Source: a virus. From it: 64,000 nt of DNA. The position numbers and the translations under genes are program-made. The stretch covers positions 1 to 64,000 of IMG/VR virus record IMGVR_UViG_3300042562_001157; one strand, given 5' to 3'. Positions 9,178 through 17,404 of this stretch are shown in pieces (position 1 is the first letter of the stretch; every line of letters starts with the position of its first letter). The notes under the pieces are model-generated. The model saw only the letters and a list, made by a program, of their open reading frames with translations, was not told the origin of the DNA and made no database searches.

Positions 9178-9603
9178 ATGGCAAAATTTGAAGAAGTTTA
9201 CGAAGACACATTATCGTTATTTCAAAAACACATTGATCAGACATCTATTCCTAGAATGGTGAAAATTAAAATTTTATCTAACGATGCAATTAAGAAGGAG
9301 TTTGGTAAAGTTTCTAAAACTAATGACATTGTTAAGTTTATGACGGATTACGATGTAGTGATTCAAGTCAATGAACCGATTTTCGATCAGTTAGATGACA
9401 AACAAAAAGAATATGTTGTGAGGGATTTGTTAGCACAAATTGTTTATGATATGGAAAAAGACAAAATCAGCATTGTGTCACACGATATCACTACGTTTAG
9501 TGGGGTTTTAAGAAACTTTGACATCGACACATACCTTTCTATCAAAGAAAGTATAATAACTCTATTAGAGCAAAAACAAATAGAAGAAGATTCAAAAAAA
9601 TAA
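9178..9603 (+). CDS. Conserved phage-like protein, unknown function
   Basis: 141 aa. The central region (KFMTDYDVVIQVNEPIFDQL, then VVRDLLAQIVYDMEKDKI) resembles a phage family sometimes described as metallopeptidase-like, but I see no HExxH-type motif here. Function is left open. It precedes a 63-aa gene by 3 nt. Confidence 0.8.
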   Translation: MAKFEEVYEDTLSLFQKHIDQTSIPRMVKIKILSNDAIKKEFGKVSKTNDIVKFMTDYDVVIQVNEPIFDQLDDKQKEYVVRDLLAQIVYDMEKDKISIVSHDITTFSGVLRNFDIDTYLSIKESIITLLEQKQIEEDSKK

Positions 9604-9606
9604 AAT

Positions 9607-9798
9607 ATGAGTATTAACAAAAACGCAACGGACCCAAACCTAACTGAACAAGAAAAGAATTGGGAGTTGATGAGTGTTTTAGGAATGAAATGGTCAGAAA
9701 CTAATGAACTTTCAGAAGAAGATAAAACTTTTCTTCTGAGTAAGGTAGAACAGATTAAAGAACAGATGAGGTCACAATCCTTATCGATGAATTCTTAA
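9607..9798 (+). CDS. Small hypothetical protein
   Basis: 63 aa, charged and probably helical (LTEQEKNWELMSVLGMKW, LLSKVEQIKEQMRSQ). Starts 3 nt after the previous gene and is followed by a strong hairpin, so the two form a short operon. Confidence 0.75.
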   Translation: MSINKNATDPNLTEQEKNWELMSVLGMKWSETNELSEEDKTFLLSKVEQIKEQMRSQSLSMNS

Positions 9799-9809
9799 TC
9801 TTAAATTAA

Positions 9810-9833
9810 AAGGGGTATCAGCTGATACCCCTT
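9810..9833 (+). terminator. Perfect inverted repeat, probable terminator
   Basis: A 24-nt perfect palindrome (AAGGGGTATCAG and its complement). There is only a short T-rich tail, so it may act as a bidirectional stop or processing hairpin. Confidence 0.65.
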
Positions 9834-9852
9834 AATTTCTAAAACAATAGTT

Positions 9853-10440
9853 ATGAATGGACGCATACGAGTTAATGCGGGCTATAGTTTTGAAAAGGAA
9901 GTACGAAAAAAATACAATTTCGATAGGTATATAAAATCTCCCCGCATAAAATGGACTGGTAACGGAAGAAACAATGTGGAAAAGATATTAAGTCTAAATA
10001 AAGATCCTGAACTCTTTAAACCAATTATGGAAGAGTCAAGATTCATAAAGGCAGACGCTAAAGATAAAGAGGGTAATCTTTATGAAATAAAGAAATATTC
10101 TAAAAAAGATTTGAAAAAATTTAGACTTTATTCTGAACCTATTATAAAAGTATCCCCAACTAGAAGTAAGTGGGGTAAAGGAAATTCTTTTTTTGACAAT
10201 TTTAATGGCTCAGAAGAATATAATAATTTTATTGTTAGTATTTTTAACTCTAAATGGTGGAAGAAATACAATAAAAAGATTTTAGAGAATATATGTAAAT
10301 CCAATTGTGGGTTATTTACTAAAGACGGTGCAATCCCAAATGATATGTTAGAATATAAATGGGTAATAAATAAAGGTGAATATGGGACTATATTCGATAA
10401 TTATCATAGAATAAGTATTATAGTTAAACTTAAAGGGTGA
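9853..10440 (+). CDS. Putative PD-(D/E)xK nuclease-like protein
   Basis: 195 aa, basic. A possible nuclease core is FEKEVRKKY (helix Glu), then FIKADAKDKEGNLYEIKKY, giving D-x8-E-I-K. The rest is not recognised. It lies just before two DNA methyltransferase genes, which could hint at a modification-related role, but no restriction partner is proven. Confidence 0.72.
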   Translation: MNGRIRVNAGYSFEKEVRKKYNFDRYIKSPRIKWTGNGRNNVEKILSLNKDPELFKPIMEESRFIKADAKDKEGNLYEIKKYSKKDLKKFRLYSEPIIKVSPTRSKWGKGNSFFDNFNGSEEYNNFIVSIFNSKWWKKYNKKILENICKSNCGLFTKDGAIPNDMLEYKWVINKGEYGTIFDNYHRISIIVKLKG

Positions 10441-10484
10441 GTTGACAATTCAAAAAAAAATAATTATTATTAAAGAAAAAATAG

Positions 10485-11396
10485 ATGATTAGTTATATTG
10501 GTGGTAAGGCTAGAATATCTAAATGGATAGTTCCGTACATACCGAGAGATATAGAAACATACGTTGAACCATTCAGTGGTATGTTTTGGGTATTTTTTAA
10601 AATGGATTTAAATCATTACCCTAATTTAAAGACGGTAGTGTATAACGATTTTAACGGACTTAATGCAAACTTATTTAGTTGTTGTAAAGATTATGATAGA
10701 ATGTGGGACGAAATGTCCAAATACCCCTGTCAACAATTAGGTGTTGAGGATACACCAACTACATATGAAGAAATGTTCAATGAATATCAGAAAGAAGTTT
10801 TTCATAGTGGTGTTACAATTACCGATGATAATAGATTTGAGGTTGCGGCAAAATATGTATATGTATTAACTCAAATATTCTCAGGTTCTAAACCTGAAAC
10901 ATCGTCCTATATGGACTATAAAGGTAAATATAGATGTAAGGTTTTAATTTTTATGGATAAACTGAAGGATAAAAAATATCGTTCTCATTTTGATAAAATT
11001 ACATTTGTAGAAAATATGGATTTTCAGGAAGTCATAGAAAAATATGATTCTGAGAAAACATATTTTTATGTGGATCCCCCATATTGGAAAACAGAAAATT
11101 ATTATTCTAATCACGACTTCGATAGAAATGATCACGAAAGATTGGCTGATTCATTAAAATCTATTAGTGGTAAATTTTCACTTAGTTATTATGACTTTCC
11201 TTTATTAAGGGTTTGGTTTCCTAAACACGAATATGTGTGGGAAATGAAAGAATTCGCTAAAGCCGCGGCAGCAAAAAGTGGTGTAAAACAAAATATGGGG
11301 GAAGAACTGTTAGTTATGAACTACGGAGAAAACCAAAATATATTACCTGTGTTCGGTGAACAGTTAGATTTATTTAAACATTCATTTTTATTATAA
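10485..11396 (+). CDS. D12-class DNA adenine methyltransferase (Dam-like)
   Basis: 303 aa. N-terminal MISYIGGKARISKWIVPYI and YVEPFSGMFWVFF form the SAM-binding motif. The catalytic motif DPPYWKTENYY is intact. This is the D12/Dam arrangement for N6-adenine methylation. Likely role: protecting phage DNA from host restriction or regulating it. Separated by 1 nt from a second methyltransferase. The recognition site is unknown. Confidence 0.92.
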   Translation: MISYIGGKARISKWIVPYIPRDIETYVEPFSGMFWVFFKMDLNHYPNLKTVVYNDFNGLNANLFSCCKDYDRMWDEMSKYPCQQLGVEDTPTTYEEMFNEYQKEVFHSGVTITDDNRFEVAAKYVYVLTQIFSGSKPETSSYMDYKGKYRCKVLIFMDKLKDKKYRSHFDKITFVENMDFQEVIEKYDSEKTYFYVDPPYWKTENYYSNHDFDRNDHERLADSLKSISGKFSLSYYDFPLLRVWFPKHEYVWEMKEFAKAAAAKSGVKQNMGEELLVMNYGENQNILPVFGEQLDLFKHSFLL

Positions 11397-11397
11397 T

Positions 11398-12312
11398 ATG
11401 GCAAAAAGACCAAAAAGAAAATTAGATGTCGTACAAGGAGTTTTGTTCGATGTTAAAGAGTATACTACTGGTAGTACTGAAGTTGAGGTATATGATGAAG
11501 TTTTTAATGACTTAGAAGATATATATGATCCCACAAGTCCTACAGATGTAGGGATACTTACAAATGATATATATTGTGGGGATACAGTTGAGACTATGAA
11601 GTTGATTAATGATAAATCAATTAACCTTATTCTAACTTCACCACCATACTTAGCGTCTATTAGGAAAGATAATCATAAATATCCTGGTGCAAAAGATGTC
11701 ATTAAAGATAATCAACCTGTTAAGGAGTATTTAAGTTGGTTGGTGGACGTATTTAAACAATATGAGAGAATATTAACTGATGATGGTGTCATTGTATTCA
11801 ATTATAGTTATACCACCTTTAATCCTTCGTTACCTTACATTTTGATTAATGAAGTTTTTGAAAATACGGGATTAGAGATATATGATACTGCATCTTGGAA
11901 AAAGAAATCCTGTGTACCATTAAGTGGTCACCCAAATAGAATGACTAGAATTGTTGAGATGGTGTACATATTCGCTAAGACACCCAACTTCAATGCAAAT
12001 AAAAAAGTTATGTCTATTTCTAAAACAGGACAAAGATATTTCAAAACCTACTATAACTTCATTGAGGCAAAAAATAATGATGGAAAGGTTGAGGGTCATG
12101 AGGCAACATTCTCATCTGAATTTGCTAAGTACTTTATTGACTTATACTCTGAACCAAACGATATTGTTCTCGATAATTTTTCAGGTACTGGTACCACACC
12201 ATATGCGTCTTCTAAAATGGGTAGACAGTATATTGGTATTGATTTAGTTGAGGACTACTGCGATTACGCCAGAAATCGTATGTTAAAACTTTATGAAGAA
12301 AGAAATAAATAA
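11398..12312 (+). CDS. DNA methyltransferase, TSPPY type (N4-C/N6-A)
   Basis: 304 aa. Catalytic motif TSPPYLASIRKD comes before the SAM-binding motif LDNFSGTGTTPYASSKMG near the C-terminus. This is the beta-class order, common in N4-cytosine methyltransferases. Together with the preceding D12 enzyme it forms a two-gene modification operon with no obvious endonuclease. The target sequence cannot be read from the protein. Confidence 0.92.
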   Translation: MAKRPKRKLDVVQGVLFDVKEYTTGSTEVEVYDEVFNDLEDIYDPTSPTDVGILTNDIYCGDTVETMKLINDKSINLILTSPPYLASIRKDNHKYPGAKDVIKDNQPVKEYLSWLVDVFKQYERILTDDGVIVFNYSYTTFNPSLPYILINEVFENTGLEIYDTASWKKKSCVPLSGHPNRMTRIVEMVYIFAKTPNFNANKKVMSISKTGQRYFKTYYNFIEAKNNDGKVEGHEATFSSEFAKYFIDLYSEPNDIVLDNFSGTGTTPYASSKMGRQYIGIDLVEDYCDYARNRMLKLYEERNK

Positions 12313-12314
12313 AT

Positions 12315-12345
12315 TTTGTTTTTCAATATTTTTATTTTAACTTTG
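12315..12345 (+). promoter_or_regulatory. Promoter
   Basis: TTTG at 12315-12318, 19-nt spacer, TAACTTTG at 12338-12345, 16 nt before the ATG at 12362. Confidence 0.6.
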
Positions 12346-12361
12346 TAACAAATCATAATAA

Positions 12362-12757
12362 ATGAGTGAGACGTTAATTAAGAAACTTAAAGATTATTTA
12401 GATGAAAAGCCAAACTACGAAAAGTTTGATATTCTTTACAATGAGATGTCTTATGAATTAGATTTTATTAAAAATCTTTACCCAAACGAACTTAAAACGT
12501 TTCAAGATTTAAAATTTAATCCACACAAAATCAATTTTTTTGATACCGACAAAGGGGTACAAGCCCTACTTAATTTTGATAACGGACATTATGTATCTGT
12601 TATTGGGGGAAGTGTTGGGTTTTATGGTGATGGCGTAAATACCTTTGAGGTAGGTTATCCTTTACCTGATGATAGTATTGATGTTGCTGGTTGGTTGTCA
12701 CCTGAAGAGGTGACTGAAATGATGTTTAAAATACAAATGAAAAAACCATTTAAATAA
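12362..12757 (+). CDS. Hypothetical phage protein
   Basis: 131 aa. N-terminal helical part, then a beta-rich part (YVSVIGGSVGFYGDGVNTFE) and a C-terminal WLSPEEVTEMMFKIQ. It looks like a conserved phage protein, but no function is known to me. First gene of a three-gene run with 1-nt gaps or overlaps. Confidence 0.82.
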   Translation: MSETLIKKLKDYLDEKPNYEKFDILYNEMSYELDFIKNLYPNELKTFQDLKFNPHKINFFDTDKGVQALLNFDNGHYVSVIGGSVGFYGDGVNTFEVGYPLPDDSIDVAGWLSPEEVTEMMFKIQMKKPFK

Positions 12758-12758
12758 T

Positions 12759-13163
12759 ATGGAAAATTTATCAATCATAAATTGGGAGTTACATCAAAAA
12801 ATAATGTCCAAAGATCGAAAAATTCTAACTATCTATAATACATTTAATGATAAAGAGAACATTTTGGAAAATGATTATTTAAGTAGACATAAAAAACCTT
12901 TTAGTTTACAATACATCAATACTGTTATAGGTAAAGATATTATTGTATTAGAGTGTCATCTACAAGATAGAGAAAAATATTTTATTGATTCAAACACATT
13001 TTTAATTCATACTGAATCCGAACCAAACGATAGTAATAGAGTTACTGATGAATCTACAATATATTGGATTATTAAATCTTTTATAGAGTACCTTCAAAAA
13101 GAAGAAGAAAGGATAAATACGCATAAAGAAACTATTAAAAAAATAATTAAAAACAACATATAA
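12759..13163 (+). CDS. Hypothetical protein
   Basis: 134 aa, mixed alpha/beta, Lys-rich helical C-terminus. No domain recognised. Starts 1 nt after its neighbour and overlaps the next ATG by one base. Confidence 0.78.
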   Translation: MENLSIINWELHQKIMSKDRKILTIYNTFNDKENILENDYLSRHKKPFSLQYINTVIGKDIIVLECHLQDREKYFIDSNTFLIHTESEPNDSNRVTDESTIYWIIKSFIEYLQKEEERINTHKETIKKIIKNNI

Positions 13164-13603
13164 TGGGTACTAAAAAGAAAGAATTTCAACAGAGATTAAA
13201 GTTCATCAATGAAGATGTTAAACGTTTAATTGAAAGTTTACCAAATGACGTTTTAAATATGTCTGTTTATGGTAATTATGAAAATGTTAATACTTTATTG
13301 AGTAATATTGAGATTGCCTCTGATTTAAAAGATGATGAATCATTAGGTTGGGTAGTAAATGAGAGTGAGAAAATTGAAGTTGATACTAATTTAGTTATCG
13401 ATGTACCACCGAGATATGTGAGAGAAGATTTTAAAAAAATTGATATCGATAAAATGCCTAACCAAAAATGGCATCAAATAGTATCTTTCATTAAAAGTGG
13501 TGTAAGGATTATTGGATATTGTTTTATACCGTTTAATTTAATTATTGCCACAATACTTTTAGTATTAAGTGAAATTATTGGTATTTTAGAGGAGATGGTT
13601 TAA
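13163..13603 (+). CDS. Hypothetical membrane-anchored protein
   Basis: 146 aa. Soluble acidic N-terminal part and one or two hydrophobic segments at the C-terminus (IIGYCFIPFNLIIATILLVL), suggesting a tail anchor. Its 3' end overlaps the converging minus-strand gene by 29 nt. Confidence 0.78.
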   Translation: MGTKKKEFQQRLKFINEDVKRLIESLPNDVLNMSVYGNYENVNTLLSNIEIASDLKDDESLGWVVNESEKIEVDTNLVIDVPPRYVREDFKKIDIDKMPNQKWHQIVSFIKSGVRIIGYCFIPFNLIIATILLVLSEIIGILEEMV

Positions 13604-13922
13604 TAACTATAGCATCTCCTTCCACTTCGATTTTATAATTATCTGGAGATAAGTTAGTATAATAGATTTTTAAATCTTCTAACTTGTCTCCTTTTTTTTG
13701 TGGAACATTTAGTTGTCTTATTTTAGATTTTTTATCTTTTGGTTTTTCCCACTCTTCAGTGTTAGATTTTTTTGAATTTTTTAAGAAATCTATTTCATCA
13801 GTAAATAACCATTTTTTACCCTTACCACATTTTTTGTAGTATACGGAACCACCGATATCTCTAACTTGATATTCACATCTTTCTTTTTCTTCGTTTAAAA
13901 TATCTAATAATTTTAATGACAT
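13575..13922 (-). CDS. Leader-motif protein, unknown function
   Basis: 115 aa from the ATG at 13922, which gives the N-terminus MSLKLLDILNEEKERCEY. That start is chosen because it matches the short leader ending in L-x-E seen in other genes of the window. A longer reading from 13958 is open. Body: CEYQVRDIGGSVYYKKCGKG, then a Lys-rich linker and a short beta-rich C-terminus. Possibly a virion protein (inference). Confidence 0.72.
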   Translation of the reverse strand: MSLKLLDILNEEKERCEYQVRDIGGSVYYKKCGKGKKWLFTDEIDFLKNSKKSNTEEWEKPKDKKSKIRQLNVPQKKGDKLEDLKIYYTNLSPDNYKIEVEGDAIVIKPSPLKYQ

Positions 13923-14081
13923 ATGTAATAAATATTTGATTTTATAAATAAATATCACTATACTTATATATGAGTTTAACGAAACAGTTATTTGAGAAGA
14001 GTAAGATGTACGATGATCATGAAATTGATTGTTATGATATTATTTCTTATAACAAAGGTTACGATAAATCATTAAAGAAAA

Positions 14082-14090
14082 GTTCTTTGA
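14082..14090 (+). promoter_or_regulatory. boxA-like signal before tmRNA
   Basis: GTTCTTTGA ends 5 nt before the tmRNA 5' end, the same motif as at the other stable-RNA genes. Confidence 0.6.
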
Positions 14091-14095
14091 AAAAT

Positions 14096-14463
14096 GGGGG
14101 TGTATTGGATTTGACTTCGCGTAAGAAGAGTAGGCGTAAGCGTGTCGTGGTAGAGCGTTAATCTAAAAAAAACAATAGTCGGCAACGATACAAACATGGG
14201 CTTAGCCCTAAACGAAAACATTCTTTTGAATGGTACTGTAGGTACAATTGCAAAAGAAGAGGTTGTATTCGCCTAATCGAGTAATACATACAGGTTATTA
14301 TCTTTTTGAACCTTTATAAATAAGAAGACTGAGGATTAGTTGTCAGTAAACCGAACAGTGTAATAAGGGAACTGTCTATTTTGTTAGTTTAGAAAAACTG
14401 ACTACACACGTAGAAATCCATTTGGACATGGGAAGGACGAGGGTTCGAAACCCTCCACCTCCA
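14096..14463 (+). ncRNA. ssrA: tmRNA (transfer-messenger RNA)
   Basis: 368 nt. The acceptor stem GGGGGTG 14096-14102 pairs with CACCTCC 14456-14462, with discriminator A at 14463. The 5' segment TATTGGATTTGAC is typical of tmRNA. The T arm is GAGGG-TTCGAAA-CCCTC at 14439-14455. The resume region is AATAGTC then GGC at 14181. The tag frame runs to TAA at 14274-14276 and encodes 31 residues, starting GNDTNMGLAL and ending EEVVFA. It would rescue stalled ribosomes and tag the nascent chain. The tag is far longer than the usual one and lacks a terminal LAA. CCA is not encoded (CTA follows). Confidence 0.93.
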
Positions 14464-14473
14464 CTAAAGGTTT

Positions 14474-14523
14474 CTTTGTTCCTTAAAAACAAAGTGGTGG
14501 ATTCGCCAGATAGAGATCCTATC
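14474..14523 (+). other. Structured 3' trailer of tmRNA
   Basis: Two hairpins, CTTTGTT 14474/AACAAAG 14488 and GATAG 14509/CTATC 14519, lie between the tmRNA 3' end and the terminator. They may be processing signals or a separate small RNA. Confidence 0.5.
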
Positions 14524-14540
14524 GGCCCCAATTTTATAAG

Positions 14541-14565
14541 ACCCCCATTTATTTGGGGGTTTTTA
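14541..14565 (+). terminator. Intrinsic terminator of the tmRNA unit
   Basis: ACCCCCA / TGGGGGT hairpin with a T run. Confidence 0.9.
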
Positions 14566-14590
14566 TTTTAATAAAATATTTATAAATGAT

Positions 14591-15085
14591 ATGGAAAAGG
14601 TACTAGTTCTAAATAATGACTACACCCCATTGAATGTTACAACACTGAAAAGGGGGTTTAAATTAGTCTACAAGGGTAAGGCAGAAATTATTTTTTCTGA
14701 CGATAATAACCCTATTGTATCTACCGTAAAAACTTTTAAGAGACCAACAATTATTAGATTAATGAGATACATTTTCTTACCTTATAAAAAAGTACCATTA
14801 AGTAGGTATAACATATTTAGGAGGGATGGTCATAAGTGTGTCTATTGTGGTACAAATAAGAATCTGACATTAGATCACGTACTACCAAAATCAAGAGGTG
14901 GTGGGAATAGTTGGAAAAATTTAGTAACTTGTTGTGGTGAGTGTAATCTTAATAAAGGTGATAAAACACCTGAAGAGTCTAATATGGAAATGATTAGGAA
15001 ACCATATGCACCAACATATATAGAATTCATAGAAAGAATGAACGGAAACATCAATGAAGAATGGAAACCTTATCTAATGATTTGA
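14591..15085 (+). CDS. HNH endonuclease
   Basis: 164 aa. The C-terminal HNH/zinc domain is complete: CVYCGTNKNLTLDHVLPKSR (CxxC, then DH), the N of NLVTCC, and CGECNLNKG (second CxxC). The N-terminal part matches the family of stand-alone HNH proteins common in bacteria and phages. It could act in packaging, homing or repair. It sits just behind the tmRNA unit. Confidence 0.93.
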   Translation: MEKVLVLNNDYTPLNVTTLKRGFKLVYKGKAEIIFSDDNNPIVSTVKTFKRPTIIRLMRYIFLPYKKVPLSRYNIFRRDGHKCVYCGTNKNLTLDHVLPKSRGGGNSWKNLVTCCGECNLNKGDKTPEESNMEMIRKPYAPTYIEFIERMNGNINEEWKPYLMI

Positions 15086-15111
15086 CTTTCAGTTTAAAAA
15101 CGTTATAATTG
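15081..15111 (+). promoter_or_regulatory. Promoter, leaderless spacing
   Basis: TTTGAC at 15081-15086, 17-nt spacer, TATAATTG at 15104-15111, only 4 nt before the ATG at 15116. Confidence 0.7.
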
Positions 15112-15115
15112 TAAT

Positions 15116-15286
15116 ATGGGTAAGTTTTTTTATTGTCATAAAAGTAAAGATATTTTTTGGTTTAGGTTATTCGGTTACGGAATATCCTTCACAAAAAGAT
15201 TCACATTTAGTCAAAAATATGGCTTTAAAAAATATATTTATTTTTTTGGGTATGTGATAAGTTTTCTAAAACCATATAAGTATTAA
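15116..15286 (+). CDS. Small basic aromatic protein
   Basis: 56 aa, starting MGKFFYCHKSKDIFWFRLFG and ending in FLKPYKY. Rich in Phe, Tyr and Lys. Similar short proteins occur in many phages, function unknown. Its promoter suggests a leaderless message. The next gene begins 1 nt later. Confidence 0.7.
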   Translation: MGKFFYCHKSKDIFWFRLFGYGISFTKRFTFSQKYGFKKYIYFFGYVISFLKPYKY

Positions 15287-15287
15287 A

Positions 15288-15626
15288 ATGAGAAGACATT
15301 TAGAAAAAATAAGTTGGGAAACTAGAAAGTTTCATTTGATTTTTAATTTAATCACATTAAAGATAAATGATTATCATAGTAATTGGGGTGTTAATTTTTT
15401 TACTATTAGTAAAAATCATAATGCTTACTCATTACTTTCTTTTGAGTTTAAATTACCCAACAAAACTAACATTCCTAAGTTCAGAATATCTAAGTGGGAT
15501 TTTTTATTTTTAAGAACTCCCTTATTTTCATTATATGAGGACTTGTGTGAAAAAAATATTTGGGGTGATGACTTATCCCTTATAGATAAATTAAATTTGA
15601 ATATATTAGAAAGACTATTTAGGTAA
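15288..15626 (+). CDS. Hypothetical protein
   Basis: 112 aa, rich in aromatic and basic residues (FRISKWDFLFLRTPLFSLY). No domain recognised. Tightly packed between neighbours with 1-nt gaps. Confidence 0.78.
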   Translation: MRRHLEKISWETRKFHLIFNLITLKINDYHSNWGVNFFTISKNHNAYSLLSFEFKLPNKTNIPKFRISKWDFLFLRTPLFSLYEDLCEKNIWGDDLSLIDKLNLNILERLFR

Positions 15627-15627
15627 T

Positions 15628-16263
15628 ATGGAAATAAAATTTGCGGACACTTTTGCGGAAAGTTTAAAAAAATTATCGTGGCATCAGAGTAAGATTTATA
15701 AATTTTATTCTTTTTTTAGGTATGATATAATGCGTTTCATAAAAAACGTATGGAGATTTAGGAAACCATTGGCAAACCACTATTGGTGGGATCATCACGG
15801 AACTTTAATGTTTCTGGAGGTTGGTTTAACTCATATGTCAGAAAACTTAGAAAAAAAAGGGTTGGAGATTGACATATCAAGATTGAAAAAAGTTGCCGCA
15901 ATGAAACGTGCAGTAGAAATCATTAAAAATTATAATGAGAGTAACTACATTGAAATGGCTGAATCTGAGTTAGGACCGTTACACCTTCATGATTGGGAGT
16001 TTGAGGAAGTACCTGATAAACCAGGATATTCTAGATTAGTAGAAAAGAATACTGAAGAAGAAGAGAATCATAATAGTAAAGTTTTTGAACTGTCCCGTAA
16101 AATTGAGGAAAAAGAATGGAAAGAACTATTCAAAATTTTAAAAGGTCAGGATTATAAAGATTATAAAAAGTTTAAGAAGACTTTAACTGAGGAAGAGAAA
16201 AAAGAAACTGATCAATATTATAAATGGTTTGATGGTTCAGGACTTAAGGGTTGGTGGGACTAA
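15628..16263 (+). CDS. Conserved phage protein
   Basis: 211 aa. The segment FRYDIMRFIKNVWRFRKPLA followed by WWDHHGTLMFLEVGL is characteristic of a phage family of unknown function. The rest is a long charged helical region ending in WFDGSGLKGWWD. Confidence 0.82.
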   Translation: MEIKFADTFAESLKKLSWHQSKIYKFYSFFRYDIMRFIKNVWRFRKPLANHYWWDHHGTLMFLEVGLTHMSENLEKKGLEIDISRLKKVAAMKRAVEIIKNYNESNYIEMAESELGPLHLHDWEFEEVPDKPGYSRLVEKNTEEEENHNSKVFELSRKIEEKEWKELFKILKGQDYKDYKKFKKTLTEEEKKETDQYYKWFDGSGLKGWWD

Positions 16264-16282
16264 AATTTTTAAAAATAATAAT

Positions 16283-16375
16283 ATGAGAAATATTAAAGAA
16301 GATTACAAATGGACTATTATCGTAATAGGTTGGTTTATTTTTATCGGAATTATTGCATATTTTGTGACTAATTAA
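16283..16375 (+). CDS. Very small membrane protein
   Basis: 30 aa with one transmembrane helix (WTIIVIGWFIFIGIIAYFV) after a short charged N-terminus. A-rich leader, close spacing to neighbours. Confidence 0.6.
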   Translation: MRNIKEDYKWTIIVIGWFIFIGIIAYFVTN

Positions 16376-16394
16376 AAAATATTTACTATATTTG
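16361..16394 (+). promoter_or_regulatory. Possible promoter
   Basis: TATATTTG at 16387-16394, 16 nt before the ATG at 16411. A TTTG at 16361 is a loose -33 candidate (22-nt spacer). Confidence 0.5.
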
Positions 16395-16410
16395 TAAAAA
16401 AAATAATTAT

Positions 16411-16572
16411 ATGCCACCTGAAGATTATTACAAAAGAAAGTTTGATAAGATTGTTGAGTCTTATTTAGAGATGATGTCAGATTTAGGAAAAGTTAAAAAA
16501 TTAGATAACGAAAGGTTAATTAAATATTTATCATTATCTGCATTAGACTATGTTAATAAATACCCCAACTAA
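16411..16572 (+). CDS. Small helical protein
   Basis: 53 aa, MPPEDYYKRKFDKIVESYLE..., predicted all helical. No family recognised. The following gene starts directly after its stop codon. Confidence 0.65.
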   Translation: MPPEDYYKRKFDKIVESYLEMMSDLGKVKKLDNERLIKYLSLSALDYVNKYPN

Positions 16573-16755
16573 ATGGTTAGAGTAATTTTTCCAAATGAAA
16601 CATATTATGACGTAATACCGAATTTCAATTGGGATGAATTTATACCAGTTAAATTTTCAGGTGAATGTGTTTTTGGGTGGTTTCAAGAAGTTTATGTATG
16701 TGTAAATAAAAATGATTATGAATCAAAAAACGATAGGACAAATGACGATAAGTGA
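16573..16755 (+). CDS. Small hypothetical protein
   Basis: 60 aa, beta-rich start (VRVIFPNETYYDVIPNF), charged end. The ATG directly follows the previous stop. Its 3' end overlaps the next small ORF by 38 nt in another frame. Confidence 0.65.
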   Translation: MVRVIFPNETYYDVIPNFNWDEFIPVKFSGECVFGWFQEVYVCVNKNDYESKNDRTNDDK

Positions 16756-16873
16756 GGCATACCCTCATTTAAATGTTATTGCTCGCGCATATGGTTTGCG
16801 TTTAAATAGGTCTAAAGAATTAAAATTTGCTAGATTAATTTTGGCAAACTTATACTGTAGAGATTTATGTTAA
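16718..16873 (+). CDS. Small hypothetical protein
   Basis: 51 aa, MNQKTIGQMTISEAYPHLNV..., basic, probably helical. Overlaps its upstream neighbour by 38 nt and its downstream neighbour by 7 nt, a layout typical of this genome. Confidence 0.55.
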   Translation: MNQKTIGQMTISEAYPHLNVIARAYGLRLNRSKELKFARLILANLYCRDLC

Positions 16874-16977
16874 AAATAATTAAAATAAAATTAAAGAGTT
16901 GGTGGAGAAAACACATTATTGATGTTTGCCCACCAGAATTAGAGGATACTGAGTTTTCCGAAAAATTTAGAAAATAA
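16867..16977 (+). CDS. Very small hypothetical protein
   Basis: 36 aa, basic N-terminus (MLKIIKIKLKSWWRKHII) followed by an acidic tail. Fills the space between two overlapping small genes. Coding status is supported only by position. Confidence 0.45.
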   Translation: MLKIIKIKLKSWWRKHIIDVCPPELEDTEFSEKFRK

Positions 16978-16981
16978 AAAA

Positions 16982-17404
16982 ATGGGAATTAAAAAAAGTT
17001 TTATTGAGATGATTAAAAGTGGGTACCCTGATTTTGATCCACAAAATGACACAGTTGAAATTGAATTTGAGGGAGGAGGAGATTCCTTCGGTTCATTTTC
17101 ATATGTAGGGATATACCCGCAAAGAGAAGGTGTTTTAAATTTAGATGATCATTGGAGTTTTCTATTTCAGATATTAGATGAATCAGGTGTAGAGTATAAT
17201 TGGAATAATGCTGGTACATCGGGTAAAATAGAATATAATATGAATTCTGAACAAGAGATTACTGTTAGTACAATTGTTAGTGAGGAGTATTGGGGTGAAA
17301 TCTATGAAGAGGATGTAGAGGAATCTAAAATTTGGGATGTAACGGTTGGTGATGGTTTAGATGATGAAACTAATGATTCTAATATAGAAGAAACTAATGG
17401 CTAA
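16982..17404 (+). CDS. Hypothetical acidic protein
   Basis: 140 aa with an acidic C-terminus. The core (VEIEFEGGGDSFGSFSYVGI) looks beta-rich. No recognised family. Overlaps the next gene by 8 nt. Confidence 0.78.
   Translation: MGIKKSFIEMIKSGYPDFDPQNDTVEIEFEGGGDSFGSFSYVGIYPQREGVLNLDDHWSFLFQILDESGVEYNWNNAGTSGKIEYNMNSEQEITVSTIVSEEYWGEIYEEDVEESKIWDVTVGDGLDDETNDSNIEETNG

Noticed and set aside
13970-14161. 63-codon ORF ending in a Lys/Arg-rich tail
   Set aside because: Its last third is the 5' domain of the tmRNA and it contains the boxA-like motif, so the basic tail is an artefact. A shorter coding use of its first part cannot be excluded.
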